Assembly (NCBI GenBank): GCA_910588775.1
Contig: CAJURH010000009.1
Location: 1-64,000 of the forward strand
DNA length: 64,000 nt
Direction: 5' to 3'
From: an uncultured Lachnospiraceae bacterium
GTDB lineage: Bacteria > Bacillota > Clostridia > Lachnospirales > Lachnospiraceae
The position numbers and the translations under genes are program-made. The notes under the pieces are model-generated. The model worked only from the letters and a program-made list of their open reading frames with translations. It searched no databases and was not told where the DNA came from. Below, piece by piece: positions 43,395-51,640 of the stretch (position 1 is the stretch's first letter; each line of letters opens with the position of its first letter).

Positions 43395-44765
43395 CTATTT
43401 TACAAACATCCGCACCAGTCCTTCTTTCAGCCGGGTGTATGGCGGGTACCGGAAAGGCAGATCCATCCATGTATATTTTTTCACAATGCTCTTTTCATGG
43501 CTGAATGTGTCAAAACTTTTCTTGCCGTGATAAGCTCCCATGCCGCTGTTTCCCACACCTCCGAACCCCATGTAAGGAGTGGCCAGATGAATAATCGTGT
43601 CGTTTACGCATCCCCCGCCGAAGGACAGTTTCTTCAGAAAACGGTTCTCGGTCTTCTTATCCTCTGTGAAAATATACAGCGCCAGCGGTTTGGGACGTTT
43701 CTGCACAAATGCATAAGCTTCGCCCATGGACGCAACGGTCAAGATTGGCAAAATCGGCGCGAAGATCTCTTCTCGCATCACAGCGTCCTCTTCCATCACC
43801 CGGTCCAAAACCGTGGGCGCAATTTGCAGCGTGTCCGCGTTGCTCTGGCCCCCATGGACGACTTTTCGGTTGTCAATGAATCGCAGCGCCCGCTGGAAAT
43901 GTTTCTGATTGATCATTTTTCCATAGTCTGGGTTAGCCAGCGGATTTTCTCCGTACATACGGACGATTTCCTTTTTCACATACTCCAGAAACCTGTTTTT
44001 GACCCCCTGTTCAATTAAAACATAATCGGGGGCCACGCAGGTCTGGCCGCAGTTTAAATATTTTCCGAATACAATTCTTCTGGCAGCAAGTTTTAAGTTG
44101 GCTGTGTGATCGATGATGCAGGGGCTTTTCCCGCCCAATTCCAGAGTCACCGGAGTCAGATGAGCCGCCGCCTTTTCCATCACCAATTTTCCTACGGTTA
44201 CACCGCCGGTGAAGAAGATATAATCAAATTTTTGCTCCAACAGGCTCTGGTTCTCTTCTCTGCCGCCTTCCACCACAGCCACATGCCCTTGGGGAAACGC
44301 CTCCCGGATTAGTCGGGCCATGACCTGTGATGTGGCTGGGGAGTAGGCGGATGGCTTTACCACACAGCAGTTGCCCGCCGCCAGCGCCCCGATGAGCGGC
44401 TCCAGCGTTAAGAGAACCGGATAATTCCAGGGCGACAGAATTAACACAACGCCGTAGGGTTCCTGGACGGTGAAGCTTTTGCCATGGAACTGGGCCAAAG
44501 GCGTTGGCGCCGGGCGGTTTTTGCTCCAGGCGCATATATGTTTTCGCACGAAATTTAGTTCAGACAGAGTAAGCCCTACTTCACACATATAAGATTCCGC
44601 TCTGGATTTGCCCAAGTCTTTGAAAAGAGCTTTGTATAAATCTGGCTGGTATTTCCGGATTGCCGCCTCCAGACGGTCCAGCGCTTTTATCCGGTGGGAA
44701 ATCGGAAAAGTTTTTCCCGACAGGAAGAAGGCTCTCTGTTTTTTCATCAATTCTTCTATCTGCAT
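43395..44765 (-). CDS. Aldehyde dehydrogenase (class 3-like, NAD(P)-dependent)
   Basis: The 456-residue protein oxidises aldehydes to acids. It has SPWNYPVLLTLEPLIGALAAGN, the general base Glu209 in TLELGGK, and the nucleophile Cys243 in NCGQTC. The short length and C-terminal hydrophobic-basic tail fit the YwdH/fatty-aldehyde group rather than the CoA-acylating type. It lies 4 bases after the alcohol dehydrogenase stop, so the two enzymes probably interconvert alcohol, aldehyde and acid. Confidence 0.92.
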   Translation of the reverse strand: MQIEELMKKQRAFFLSGKTFPISHRIKALDRLEAAIRKYQPDLYKALFKDLGKSRAESYMCEVGLTLSELNFVRKHICAWSKNRPAPTPLAQFHGKSFTVQEPYGVVLILSPWNYPVLLTLEPLIGALAAGNCCVVKPSAYSPATSQVMARLIREAFPQGHVAVVEGGREENQSLLEQKFDYIFFTGGVTVGKLVMEKAAAHLTPVTLELGGKSPCIIDHTANLKLAARRIVFGKYLNCGQTCVAPDYVLIEQGVKNRFLEYVKKEIVRMYGENPLANPDYGKMINQKHFQRALRFIDNRKVVHGGQSNADTLQIAPTVLDRVMEEDAVMREEIFAPILPILTVASMGEAYAFVQKRPKPLALYIFTEDKKTENRFLKKLSFGGGCVNDTIIHLATPYMGFGGVGNSGMGAYHGKKSFDTFSHEKSIVKKYTWMDLPFRYPPYTRLKEGLVRMFVK

Positions 44766-44769
44766 GTTG

Positions 44770-45972
44770 TCACTCCCCTTTCAATATAAGATAAATCCGC
44801 TCCAACTGCCGACGATTCATCAGAACCGGAACCGGATACAGTGGATTTCCCTCTTTGTCCGCATGACGCGCCATAATGGGAATGTCTTTCCTGCGGATTT
44901 TTGGGAAATTACGGGGAATCCCCATAGAATCGTTCAATTCCTGTATCCATTGGATGAAGCGCTGCGACGCCGCATGGTCTTTGAGCCGCTTATCTACAAC
45001 GCCGGATTTTCGCGCAAGCCTGGCCAGCTTCTTTTCACAGGCCGGGCCGTAGAGGCGCAGAACAATGGGAAGGGTCACCGCGTTGGCCAGCCCGTGAGGA
45101 ATCTTATACTGTCCTCCCAGAGAGTGGGCCACAGCGTGGACGTACCCTACGTAAGATTTTGCAAACGCCGCTCCGGCATAATAAGACGCCTGTAACATGG
45201 ATTTTCGCGCTTTTTTGTTCTGGCCGTCATCGTAGGCGGCTTTCAGATATCTGCGAATCAGTCGGACGGCCTCCTCCGCCATCTTCCGTGTCTCCCGCGT
45301 TGTGCTTCTGCCAATATACGCTTCCACCGCATGGGTCAACGCATCCATCCCGGTGGTCGCCGTCAGATCCGGCGGCAATCCCAGCGTTTCGTGATAGTCC
45401 AGCGCCGCATAACGGGGAATCAGGCTGAAGTCATTAATGGGATATTTGTGGCGTTTCTCGCTGTTGGTGATAACCGCCGCCAAGGTAGTCTCGCTGCCGG
45501 TCCCCGCCGTGGTGGGCACGGCAATGAGCAGGGGCAGTCTCTTGTGTATTTTCAATATTCCCCGCATCTGACGGACGCTCTGCCTGGGTTTCACAACCCG
45601 CGCCCCCGCCACTTTGGCGCAATCCATCGGTGAACCGCCGCCAAAGGCAATGATGGCCTGGGCGTTGTGCTGCAAATACATTCTGCGAGCCTCCTCCACG
45701 TTCCAGATGGTGGGATTGGCCACCGTGCGGCTGTAAATCCAATAGGAAATTCCGCTCTCCTCCAGCGCTTTTTCCAGAAAATCCGTAAGTCCCAGGCGCC
45801 GGATGCCTTTGTCCGTTACAATCAAAACTCGGTTTATATTGTTCTCTTTGCATACATCCGCGATGTTGGCCACAGACGGGAGAATCTTTGGTTTCCGATA
45901 GGGCAAAAAAGGCAGTGCAGCCTTAAAGACGGCCTGAACGGTTCGGCAGTAAATTTTTCTCAAAATAAACAT
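44770..45972 (-). CDS. Iron-containing alcohol dehydrogenase
   Basis: A 400-residue group III alcohol dehydrogenase. It has the cofactor motif AFGGGSPMDCAK, TTAGTGSETTLAAV, GMDALTHAVEAYIG and the metal-ligand segment HAVAHSLGGQYKIPHGLANA. The start at 45972 has GAGGAG seven bases upstream; a longer frame from 46032 would be encoded by the trpS terminator. Substrate not predictable from sequence. Confidence 0.9.
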   Translation of the reverse strand: MFILRKIYCRTVQAVFKAALPFLPYRKPKILPSVANIADVCKENNINRVLIVTDKGIRRLGLTDFLEKALEESGISYWIYSRTVANPTIWNVEEARRMYLQHNAQAIIAFGGGSPMDCAKVAGARVVKPRQSVRQMRGILKIHKRLPLLIAVPTTAGTGSETTLAAVITNSEKRHKYPINDFSLIPRYAALDYHETLGLPPDLTATTGMDALTHAVEAYIGRSTTRETRKMAEEAVRLIRRYLKAAYDDGQNKKARKSMLQASYYAGAAFAKSYVGYVHAVAHSLGGQYKIPHGLANAVTLPIVLRLYGPACEKKLARLARKSGVVDKRLKDHAASQRFIQWIQELNDSMGIPRNFPKIRRKDIPIMARHADKEGNPLYPVPVLMNRRQLERIYLILKGE

Positions 45973-46004
45973 ATACGCTCTCCTCGCATTTAAAGTGTTC
46001 ATCC

Positions 46005-46048
46005 AGTAAAAGAAAAACCAGCCGAGATTCATCTATGGGCTGGTTTTT
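46005..46048 (-). terminator. trpS terminator
   Basis: On the minus strand AAAAACCAGCC (46048-46038) pairs perfectly with GGCTGGTTTTT (46023-46013), followed by CTTTT. It separates trpS from the alcohol dehydrogenase gene. Confidence 0.88.
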
Positions 46049-46067
46049 CACACATGATCATAAAATT

Positions 46068-47069
46068 CTAAATCCGGGCGGGAAATCCTACTTTTTTCTG
46101 TACTTTGCGCAAGGTTTTGGATGCGTAATAACTGGCTTTCTCGGCGTTTTCTTTGATAATGGAATCCACATAAGCCTTGTCTTTCTCCAGCCGGGCAAAT
46201 TCTTCCTGCAAGGGTTTCAATATGGCCGCCACTGCCTCGCCCACAGCCATTTTGAATTCTCCATAGCCTTTGCCGTCAAACTCCCGGACTGTATCTTCCG
46301 CAGATTTTCCTGTGCACGCGCTGTATATGTCAATGAGATTCTTCACGCCGGGCTGCTCGCTCCGATATAGAATCACGCCCTCCGAATCGGTAACAGCCTT
46401 TTTGCATTTCCGCATAATTGTATCTGTATCATCCATCAGGTAAATGCTTCCGTTGGGGTTCTCATCGGATTTGGACATTTTCTTGGACGGATCTTGCAGA
46501 CTCATGATCTTAGCCCCGACTTTGCCAATATAAGCTTCTGGAATGGTGAAAACGTCGCCATAGATGTTGTTGAAACGCTCAGCCACATCCCGGGTCAGTT
46601 CCAGATGCTGCATCTGATCCACGCCCACCGGAACCACGTCGGCCTGGTACAACAGAATGTCCGCAGCCATCAAAACCGGATAAGTAAAAAGTCCGGCGTT
46701 GATATTGTCCCCATGTTTGGCGGATTTGTCTTTAAACTGCGTCATGCGGTTCAGTTCGCCCATATAAGTAAAGCAGTTTAAGATCCAGCTTAGTTCTGCA
46801 TGGCCGGATACATGGGACTGGTAATACAGACAGTTTTTCTTCGGGTCCAGCCCTGCCGCAATATATAGAGTGAGCAGCGCACGGGCTCTTTTTCGCAGCT
46901 CGGCCGGGTCCTGGCGAATGGTAATGGAGTGCATATCCACTACACTGTAGAAACACTCGTATTCATCGCTTAAGGTCACCCAGTTTTTTAGGGCCCCCAG
47001 ATAATTTCCCAAAGTCAGGTTTCCGGTGGCCTGCATACCGCTGAATAATACTTTTTTTCCATCTATCAT
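46068..47069 (-). CDS. trpS: Tryptophanyl-tRNA synthetase
   Basis: A 333-residue class I synthetase with FSGMQATGNLTLGNYLGAL (HIGH-equivalent TLGN) and KKMSKSDEN. MAADILLYQADVVPVGVDQMQHLEL is also typical. AGGAGAAC precedes the ATG. No T-box was found in the short leader, unlike thrS. Confidence 0.96.
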   Translation of the reverse strand: MIDGKKVLFSGMQATGNLTLGNYLGALKNWVTLSDEYECFYSVVDMHSITIRQDPAELRKRARALLTLYIAAGLDPKKNCLYYQSHVSGHAELSWILNCFTYMGELNRMTQFKDKSAKHGDNINAGLFTYPVLMAADILLYQADVVPVGVDQMQHLELTRDVAERFNNIYGDVFTIPEAYIGKVGAKIMSLQDPSKKMSKSDENPNGSIYLMDDTDTIMRKCKKAVTDSEGVILYRSEQPGVKNLIDIYSACTGKSAEDTVREFDGKGYGEFKMAVGEAVAAILKPLQEEFARLEKDKAYVDSIIKENAEKASYYASKTLRKVQKKVGFPARI

Positions 47070-47140
47070 GGGGCTTGTTCTCCTAACACTTCTCTATAAT
47101 AGTCCATATGATTATAATCGATTTGAAATTTAATACAAAT

Positions 47141-47169
47141 ACTATAGCATATTTTCTTCGTTTATTCAA
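47141..47169 (-). promoter_or_regulatory. Sigma-A promoter of trpS
   Basis: On the minus strand TTGAAT (47169-47164), a 17-base spacer and TATAGT (47146-47141). Confidence 0.75.
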
Positions 47170-47258
47170 GAATCTGACGACACAGTTTTTCTTTCATTTT
47201 ACTCAGGTATGTGATAAAATAAAGTCACAGCATATAATAAAGAAAGGGGGCATTCTAC

Positions 47259-47444
47259 ATGAATCCACTGAAACGTTCTCTTATTAACACTGCCGGTTAT
47301 ATTGCCGCGTTTGGAATCGTTTCGCTTTTTCGAACCTTTTCGTACAGCATGGCTGAGGCGTGCGCGCTGACGGCCTTTTGCTTTATCTTGAATTACCTGC
47401 TTTTTTCGGCCATTGACTATGCCCAAAAAAGCGATAAGAAGTAA
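47259..47444 (+). CDS. Small hydrophobic protein of unknown function
   Basis: A 61-residue protein with two likely membrane segments (about 10-24 and 32-51) and a charged C-terminus (AQKSDKK). AAAGGGGG precedes the ATG. No family recognised. It lies 33 bases before a lipoprotein gene and may share its transcript. Confidence 0.65.
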   Translation: MNPLKRSLINTAGYIAAFGIVSLFRTFSYSMAEACALTAFCFILNYLLFSAIDYAQKSDKK

Positions 47445-47477
47445 TTATTTTATTTAAGAAAGGAATGGTGTTTTAAA

Positions 47478-48104
47478 ATGATGAAGACAGGACTGTTCAT
47501 CGCAGTGGCCGTTGTCGCATTGGGCGTCACCGGGTGTGGTTCCCAAAAAGATGAAAACGCTCAGTTAAAAAAACAGATTGACCAGTTGGAACAACAGGTT
47601 GCGGATTTGCAAAAAGAAAATACATCTGCCGATTCTCAGAATTCATCGAGCTTTTCCGAAAATCTACAGCCGGATAATGTCCAGACAGACAACCCTCCAT
47701 CAGATAATACAACTATAAACAACGCGCCCTCCGAGAATAATGCGTCCATGACGGATACGCCTGCTGGACCCACACACCATGAAGAACGCGCCTCCTACGA
47801 CACAGGAACCACAGACGCTTCCGCGCTGGCTGCGCTTATCCAGGATCTGGAGCGGCGGATCAATGACACGAAGCCCACTGGATCTGCCCAGGAACAGACG
47901 GAACAGTTTTACAATCTGAAAGGCGAAATTGAATTGGCGGAAAAGGATCTGGATGCGCTGGAGGATGAGATGGACGCCCAGCGCCGGGCCGGCAATCTGT
48001 CTTCCACCGATTATCGAGACCGGGAAAAAGAGCTGGACGCGCTGGACGATCAGCTGGATTGGTGCGAAGATCAGTTGGAACTTCTCTTTGGAATAGATGG
48101 TTGA
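47478..48104 (+). CDS. Predicted lipoprotein with coiled-coil segments
   Basis: The 208-residue protein has a lipoprotein signal ending in GVTGC (Cys20). A leucine-heptad coiled coil (LKKQIDQLEQQVADLQKE) and an Asn/Ser/Pro-rich linker follow. The C-terminal half (about 112-208) is helical and charged. No enzymatic motif. Likely anchored to the outer face of the membrane after LspA processing. AAAGGA precedes the start. Confidence 0.75.
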   Translation: MMKTGLFIAVAVVALGVTGCGSQKDENAQLKKQIDQLEQQVADLQKENTSADSQNSSSFSENLQPDNVQTDNPPSDNTTINNAPSENNASMTDTPAGPTHHEERASYDTGTTDASALAALIQDLERRINDTKPTGSAQEQTEQFYNLKGEIELAEKDLDALEDEMDAQRRAGNLSSTDYRDREKELDALDDQLDWCEDQLELLFGIDG

Positions 48105-48113
48105 CCATGTACG

Positions 48114-48155
48114 ACGGCACAGGCATACATTTTTGCGTATACCTGTGCCGTTTTA
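48114..48155 (+). terminator. Terminator between the lipoprotein gene and sigE
   Basis: ACGGCACAGG (48114-48123) pairs with CCTGTGCCGT (48142-48151), with an inner ATAC/GTAT; TTTT follows. Symmetric enough to act for the convergent sigE as well. Confidence 0.8.
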
Positions 48156-48159
48156 CCCG

Positions 48160-48897
48160 CTATTCATAGCGAACAATTTCTTTTTTCAGCCGTTTGATGA
48201 TGCGTTTTTCCAGTCTGGATATGTAAGATTGGGAAATGCCCAGCAGATCCGCCACTTCTTTTTGCGTTTTTTCTTTCATATCCGGTGCGTACAGACCAAA
48301 CCGCAGTTTGATGATGGTCTGTTCCCGGTCGTTTAATTTGGAGATGGCTTTTCCCAGAAGCGTCTTTTCCACTTCCTGCTCAATATCCCGGTAAATTACG
48401 TCTTCGTCTGTGCCCAGTATATCGGATAATAAAAGTTCGTTGCCGTCCCAATCCACATTCAACGGTTCATCAATGGAAACTTCCATTTTCGTCTTGTTAT
48501 TTCGTCTCAGATACATGAGGATCTCATTTTCAATGCAGCGGGAAGCGTAGGTGGCCAACTTGATTTTCTTAATGGGATTGAAGGTGTTGATGGCCTTAAT
48601 CAGACCGATCGTCCCAATGGAAATCAAATCTTCCACGCCCACGCCGGTGTTATCGAATTTTTTGGCTATGTAGACCACCAGACGCAGATTGTGCTCGATT
48701 AACGTGGATTTGGCTTCCTTTTCCTGCTCAGTCCCCAACTCCTGTATAAACGCCGCTTCTTTTTCCGGCTCCAGCGGCGCAGGGAGCACATCGGCGCCGC
48801 CAATATAGTAGACCTCTTTGGGCTTATGGAACACCACATTGGAAAATCTGGAAATCATCGGCATACAATAGTTATTAGCTGCTGCTTTTACACTCAT
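48160..48897 (-). CDS. sigE: Sporulation sigma factor SigE (pro-sigma-E)
   Basis: Mother-cell sigma factor, made as an inactive precursor. The 245-residue protein has a pro-sequence of about 30 residues, ending at EVYYIGG (cleavage expected between the two Tyr by analogy with B. subtilis). Region 2 follows (NLRLVVYIAKKF, IGTIGLIKAINTFNP, ATYASRCIENEILMYLRR), then region 4 (EKTQKEVADLLGISQSYISRLEKR). AGGAGG precedes the ATG. The pro-sequence differs from the amphipathic basic one of Bacillus. Confidence 0.96.
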   Translation of the reverse strand: MSVKAAANNYCMPMISRFSNVVFHKPKEVYYIGGADVLPAPLEPEKEAAFIQELGTEQEKEAKSTLIEHNLRLVVYIAKKFDNTGVGVEDLISIGTIGLIKAINTFNPIKKIKLATYASRCIENEILMYLRRNNKTKMEVSIDEPLNVDWDGNELLLSDILGTDEDVIYRDIEQEVEKTLLGKAISKLNDREQTIIKLRFGLYAPDMKEKTQKEVADLLGISQSYISRLEKRIIKRLKKEIVRYE

Positions 48898-48942
48898 ATT
48901 TACGCTCCTCCTGTTGAAAAATCTTTCTATTTTGATGACAAA

Positions 48943-49791
48943 TTACAGAATCCGCCCATTCAGGATCATCTGGTATCTCCCCCTGGAATGGAAAGACGCG
49001 GAGGAAATCGCGATAGCCGGATGGTATACATAGATAATCTGTTCCCCCCGATAAATACACATTTCCTCCAATGTAATCACTGGAAGTACTCCTTCATGTT
49101 CCCCCACACTGCGAAAGACAATAAAATGGGGACGCAGACTCTCCCACGACGGGTCATCACACTCCCCCATAGCTTCTTCTATATTTTTTCCTCCGTTTAA
49201 CGCAGCGGCCGGCAACAGCTTCATCAAAGCCTGTTCCTCCACAATAGATACTGGTTTATTGGTAAGGGGGTCCGTCAGCAGGTTCCCCGTATCGTAGAAC
49301 CCTTTTACAGTCACTGTATTTTCCCGGTTTTTTAACAACACCCGGCAAATGGCGTCCCCTTTTTGACTCCATTTTCTGTATCCTCTGACGCATACGGCGA
49401 AAAATAAATAGCTGACTCCTGTAAAGATCAGAAACGTCCCCAGGGCCATGCTGTTGCCTGCAGATATTACATCCCAAAAGCCGCCGCATAGAAAGGCCAG
49501 TATATATAAAGTTACCGTGGCCCTTGCCAGCATACTTTTTGATTTTACTTTGCATCCGGTTTTCGCCATCACCGCCGCTGTCAGTATGTGCAGCGCGAAA
49601 GCGGCCGGATATGGGTTATCTGTGGGTATGATTAAGATAAGACAGGATGAGAGGGAGCCGATGACAGCTCCCAGAAGGCTTCTGTACCAGACGGCGCGAA
49701 TGCCAAAAAGCAGCCCCGTCAATCGGAGTAAAACAAAATCCATTAAGAGGTTGGTTGCAAAAACAACGTCTATGTAAATTTCCCTATACAA
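48943..49791 (-). CDS. spoIIGA: Sigma-E processing peptidase SpoIIGA
   Basis: The 282-residue protein has about five N-terminal membrane helices and a C-terminal aspartic protease-like domain with the catalytic motif YDTGN. It cleaves pro-sigma-E encoded next. The start codon is TTG at 49791 with GGAGGG six bases upstream; the family N-terminus MYREIYIDVVFATNLLMD supports it. Confidence 0.94.
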   Translation of the reverse strand: MYREIYIDVVFATNLLMDFVLLRLTGLLFGIRAVWYRSLLGAVIGSLSSCLILIIPTDNPYPAAFALHILTAAVMAKTGCKVKSKSMLARATVTLYILAFLCGGFWDVISAGNSMALGTFLIFTGVSYLFFAVCVRGYRKWSQKGDAICRVLLKNRENTVTVKGFYDTGNLLTDPLTNKPVSIVEEQALMKLLPAAALNGGKNIEEAMGECDDPSWESLRPHFIVFRSVGEHEGVLPVITLEEMCIYRGEQIIYVYHPAIAISSASFHSRGRYQMILNGRIL

Positions 49792-49796
49792 GAAAA

Positions 49797-49867
49797 GCCC
49801 TCCATAACCTGTGTTACCTTACCTTTTGTAAGATGCGTTTGTGTAACACATTATAGGTTATGAGGGC
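49797..49867. repeat. Long imperfect inverted repeat spanning the spoIIG promoter -10 and spoIIGA ribosome-binding site
   Basis: GCCCTC-C-ATAACCT-GTGTTAC (49797-49817) is matched inversely by GTAACAC...AGGTTATGAGGGC (49843-49867), with a one-base bulge and a four-base gap. One arm contains the spoIIGA ribosome-binding site, the other the -10. Confidence 0.7.
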
Positions 49868-49882
49868 AAAAGAATTTGTCAA
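49850..49882 (-). promoter_or_regulatory. spoIIG-type promoter with 21-bp spacing
   Basis: On the minus strand consensus TTGACA (49882-49877) and consensus TATAAT (49855-49850) are separated by 21 bases. The B. subtilis spoIIG promoter has similarly good hexamers with abnormally long spacing and needs Spo0A. Near-matches to the 0A box (TGNCGAA) occur on the minus strand at 49925-49919, 49915-49909 and overlapping the -35 at 49881-49875. Confidence 0.7.
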
Positions 49883-49939
49883 AATGAGGACGTACCTTTT
49901 TAGAATTTTTCGGGAGGTTTCGACCTTCTTCTCCATTTT

Positions 49940-50707
49940 TTACAAAAATTTATGGAAAACCCGAAGCAGTTCCCGCAGTTCTTTTAGGGGCAGCTGGCCG
50001 GGCGCGGAGGCGTTTCCCACAGAGGCGAACGTAACTGCGGATCCGAAGATCTCCCCGCAGAAGCGGCTGGCGCAGCCTAGATCTCCCATGGACATGGTGA
50101 TAATTGGTTTCGCGCATCCGCCGCGCGCGCTCTCTCCCGTTACGTCCAAAAGCCGTGCCAGGTCCAGGTAATCCTGGGGCATGACGGCCAATTTCAGAAT
50201 ATCCGCTCCGGCCCGGTCCTCCGCCGCCAGGATTTCCGTCATCTCTTCTTTGGAAGGCGTTTTCTCAAAATGGTGGCTGGAGCCGATGACGTATTTGCCA
50301 GCCTGGTGGATTTTCTGGACGACGCGCTGGCGCAGAGAATCCTTTAGCTGCAAGATTTCCACATCCATCAGAGACAACGCTTCCATGGCTGCCACCTCTT
50401 CCAGAACGCTGGCGTATTCTTCCGGGGAAATCGCAAGGCTTCCCCCTTCTTTTTTCGTGCGGATGGTGAAAATCAGGGGCGTCGATCCCAAGAGGGAGGT
50501 CAACTCTTTGAATGCCTGTTCCACTTCTTTTGGATTTAATATTTTGTGAAAAAAATCTCCCCGCCACTCTACCAGATCCGGTCCGGCGGCGACGGCTTTT
50601 TCAGCTTCGTCCATTAATTTGGAGAGATTCTCCCCTGTGAGCGGCACGCAGATACAGGGCGTTCCCTTTCCTATGACAGTATTTTTTATGGTAATGCTTC
50701 CAGCCAT
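49940..50707 (-). CDS. aroD: Type I 3-dehydroquinate dehydratase AroD
   Basis: Third shikimate-pathway step. The 255-residue TIM-barrel protein has DLVEWRGDFF, the catalytic His in SSHHFEKTP and the Schiff-base Lys in ADILKLAVMP. ARGGCAKPIITMSMGDLG follows. AGGAGA precedes the ATG at 50707; a longer frame would run through the aroE promoter. Confidence 0.94.
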   Translation of the reverse strand: MAGSITIKNTVIGKGTPCICVPLTGENLSKLMDEAEKAVAAGPDLVEWRGDFFHKILNPKEVEQAFKELTSLLGSTPLIFTIRTKKEGGSLAISPEEYASVLEEVAAMEALSLMDVEILQLKDSLRQRVVQKIHQAGKYVIGSSHHFEKTPSKEEMTEILAAEDRAGADILKLAVMPQDYLDLARLLDVTGESARGGCAKPIITMSMGDLGCASRFCGEIFGSAVTFASVGNASAPGQLPLKELRELLRVFHKFL

Positions 50708-50710
50708 TTC

Positions 50711-50739
50711 TTGACATCTCCTGTGAAAATATTTATGAT
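50711..50739 (+). promoter_or_regulatory. Sigma-A promoter of aroE
   Basis: TTGACA (50711-50716), a 17-base spacer, TATGAT (50734-50739). It lies 4 bases from the aroD start codon, so it overlaps the aroD ribosome-binding site. Confidence 0.8.
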
Positions 50740-50767
50740 GAATAACAAAAAGATTTGGAGGATAAAT

Positions 50768-51640
50768 ATGAGTATTACAATTACTGGCCACACCCAGCTA
50801 ACCGGGCTTCTGGGCAGTCCGGTGGCCCACAGCATCTCCCCCCGGATGCATAACGAGAGCTTCCAATACTGGAATCTGGACTATGTATATCTGTGCTTTG
50901 ACGTGCAGGAGGCGGCGCTTGCCACGGCGGTGTCGGGATTAAGAACTATGGGCGTGCGCGGATTTAACCTGACTATGCCCTGCAAGAACCGGATGGTGGA
51001 GCTGTGCGACTGCCTCTCTCCGGCCGCACGGCTTATAGACGCTGTGAATACCGTGGTCCATGAAGATGGGCGTTTAACCGGACATAACACAGACGGCGTG
51101 GGCTTTGTGCGCGCTCTTAAAGACGCCGGGCATGAAATAAAAGGACAGACCGTGACGCTTCTGGGGGCCGGCGGCGCCGCCACGGCCATCTGCGTGCAGG
51201 CGGCTCTTGACGGAGCAAAAGCCATCCATGTCTTTGCCCGGCCCACCAGCCGTTTCTGGGGCCGGATGCAGCGGCTGGCCGATGAGATTAACCGCTCCTA
51301 CCCCTGCCGCGTCACCTTAATGGAGCAATCCGACCATGCACAGCTTTTGCATGCGTTGGAAGAAAGCCAGCTTCTTGTAAATGGCACATCGGTGGGCATG
51401 GCGCCAAACACGGAAGAATCTCTGATTACAGATCCCGCCTGTTTTCATCCGGGCCTGGTGGTTTTCGACGCTATTTATAATCCCAGACAGACCCGGCTTT
51501 TAGAGCTGGCTAAAGACGCCGGGTGTGAAACCTGCAATGGCTTGTATATGCTTTTGTACCAGGGCGCGGAGGCTTTTTCTCTGTGGACTGGACAAGACAT
51601 GCCCATTTCGCACATCAAGTCCAGTTGTTTTTCTCAATGA
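50768..51640 (+). CDS. aroE: Shikimate dehydrogenase AroE
   Basis: Reduces 3-dehydroshikimate to shikimate, following AroD. The 290-residue protein has GLLGSPVAHSISPRMHN, the active-site Lys in NLTMPCKNRM, GHNTDGVGF, and the dinucleotide motif LLGAGGAATAI. GTSVGMAPN and a C-terminal GLYMLLYQGAEAF complete the fold. TTGGAGGA precedes the ATG at 50768. It is divergent from aroD and convergent with thrS, overlapping its last 7 bases. Confidence 0.94.
   Translation: MSITITGHTQLTGLLGSPVAHSISPRMHNESFQYWNLDYVYLCFDVQEAALATAVSGLRTMGVRGFNLTMPCKNRMVELCDCLSPAARLIDAVNTVVHEDGRLTGHNTDGVGFVRALKDAGHEIKGQTVTLLGAGGAATAICVQAALDGAKAIHVFARPTSRFWGRMQRLADEINRSYPCRVTLMEQSDHAQLLHALEESQLLVNGTSVGMAPNTEESLITDPACFHPGLVVFDAIYNPRQTRLLELAKDAGCETCNGLYMLLYQGAEAFSLWTGQDMPISHIKSSCFSQ

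Noticed and set aside
46068..47258. T-box upstream of trpS
   Set aside because: The leader from the promoter to the ATG is under 70 bases and lacks the T-box sequence.
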